Shown piece after piece: positions 13,001-13,011 of a DNA stretch of 13,011 nt (the stretch's first letter is position 1; each line of letters opens with the position of its first letter). Made by a program: the position numbers and the translations under genes. The stretch comes from Lachnospiraceae bacterium (GTDB lineage Bacteria > Bacillota_A > Clostridia > Lachnospirales > Lachnospiraceae): contig JAQUUB010000116.1 of NCBI GenBank assembly GCA_028694115.1, positions 1-13,011 on the forward strand, given 5' to 3'. The notes below the pieces were generated by a model. The model saw only the letters and a program-made list of their open reading frames with translations. It searched no databases and was not told the DNA's origin.

Positions 13001-13011
13001 TTGACAAGAAC

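Noticed and set aside
1..13011. CRISPR arrays, tRNA or rRNA genes
   Set aside because: No regularly spaced direct repeats, cloverleaf-like segments or conserved rRNA stretches were seen on either strand.

Overview
The window is AT-rich, has strong AGGAGG-type ribosome binding sites and short intergenic gaps, and its proteins resemble those of gut Clostridia. Lachnospiraceae or a close relative is the likeliest source. That is an inference from protein style and composition; no rRNA or marker gene is present.

Core, about 1617-10938, all on the minus strand (read right to left): an AraC-type response regulator; a remnant of an IS110 transposase on the opposite strand; a YesM-like sensor histidine kinase with almost no extracellular part; a protein shaped like a two-domain sugar ABC ATPase but with nearly every catalytic motif destroyed; then, behind its own promoter, a CUT2 (ribose/galactose type) sugar importer made of lipoprotein binding protein, two-domain ATPase and permease; and last an HSL-type alpha/beta hydrolase (esterase). 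The reading is a two-component-controlled uptake locus. The binding protein captures a small, probably sugar-like ligand, the ATPase and permease import it, and the esterase may remove an acyl group. The kinase and regulator presumably control it. The catalytically dead ATPase, translationally coupled to the kinase, is the most interesting part: it looks like an ABC ATPase turned into a regulator or adaptor.

Left flank, 1-1616: a graveyard of fragments. It holds an internal piece of an amidohydrolase (minus), directly abutting the tail of a GntR/UTRA regulator (plus), then non-coding sequence with two terminator-like hairpins, a possible 15-codon ORF, and a frameshifted remnant resembling a MazE/AbrB antitoxin.

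Right flank, 10980-13011: an unrecognised open segment, a group II intron reverse transcriptase truncated at both ends, the tail of a second and different IS110 transposase, two terminators, a small intact gene of unknown function, and at the very edge a triple-hairpin segment resembling the right-end guide RNA of an IS200/IS605 (TnpB) element. No tRNA, rRNA or CRISPR array was seen.
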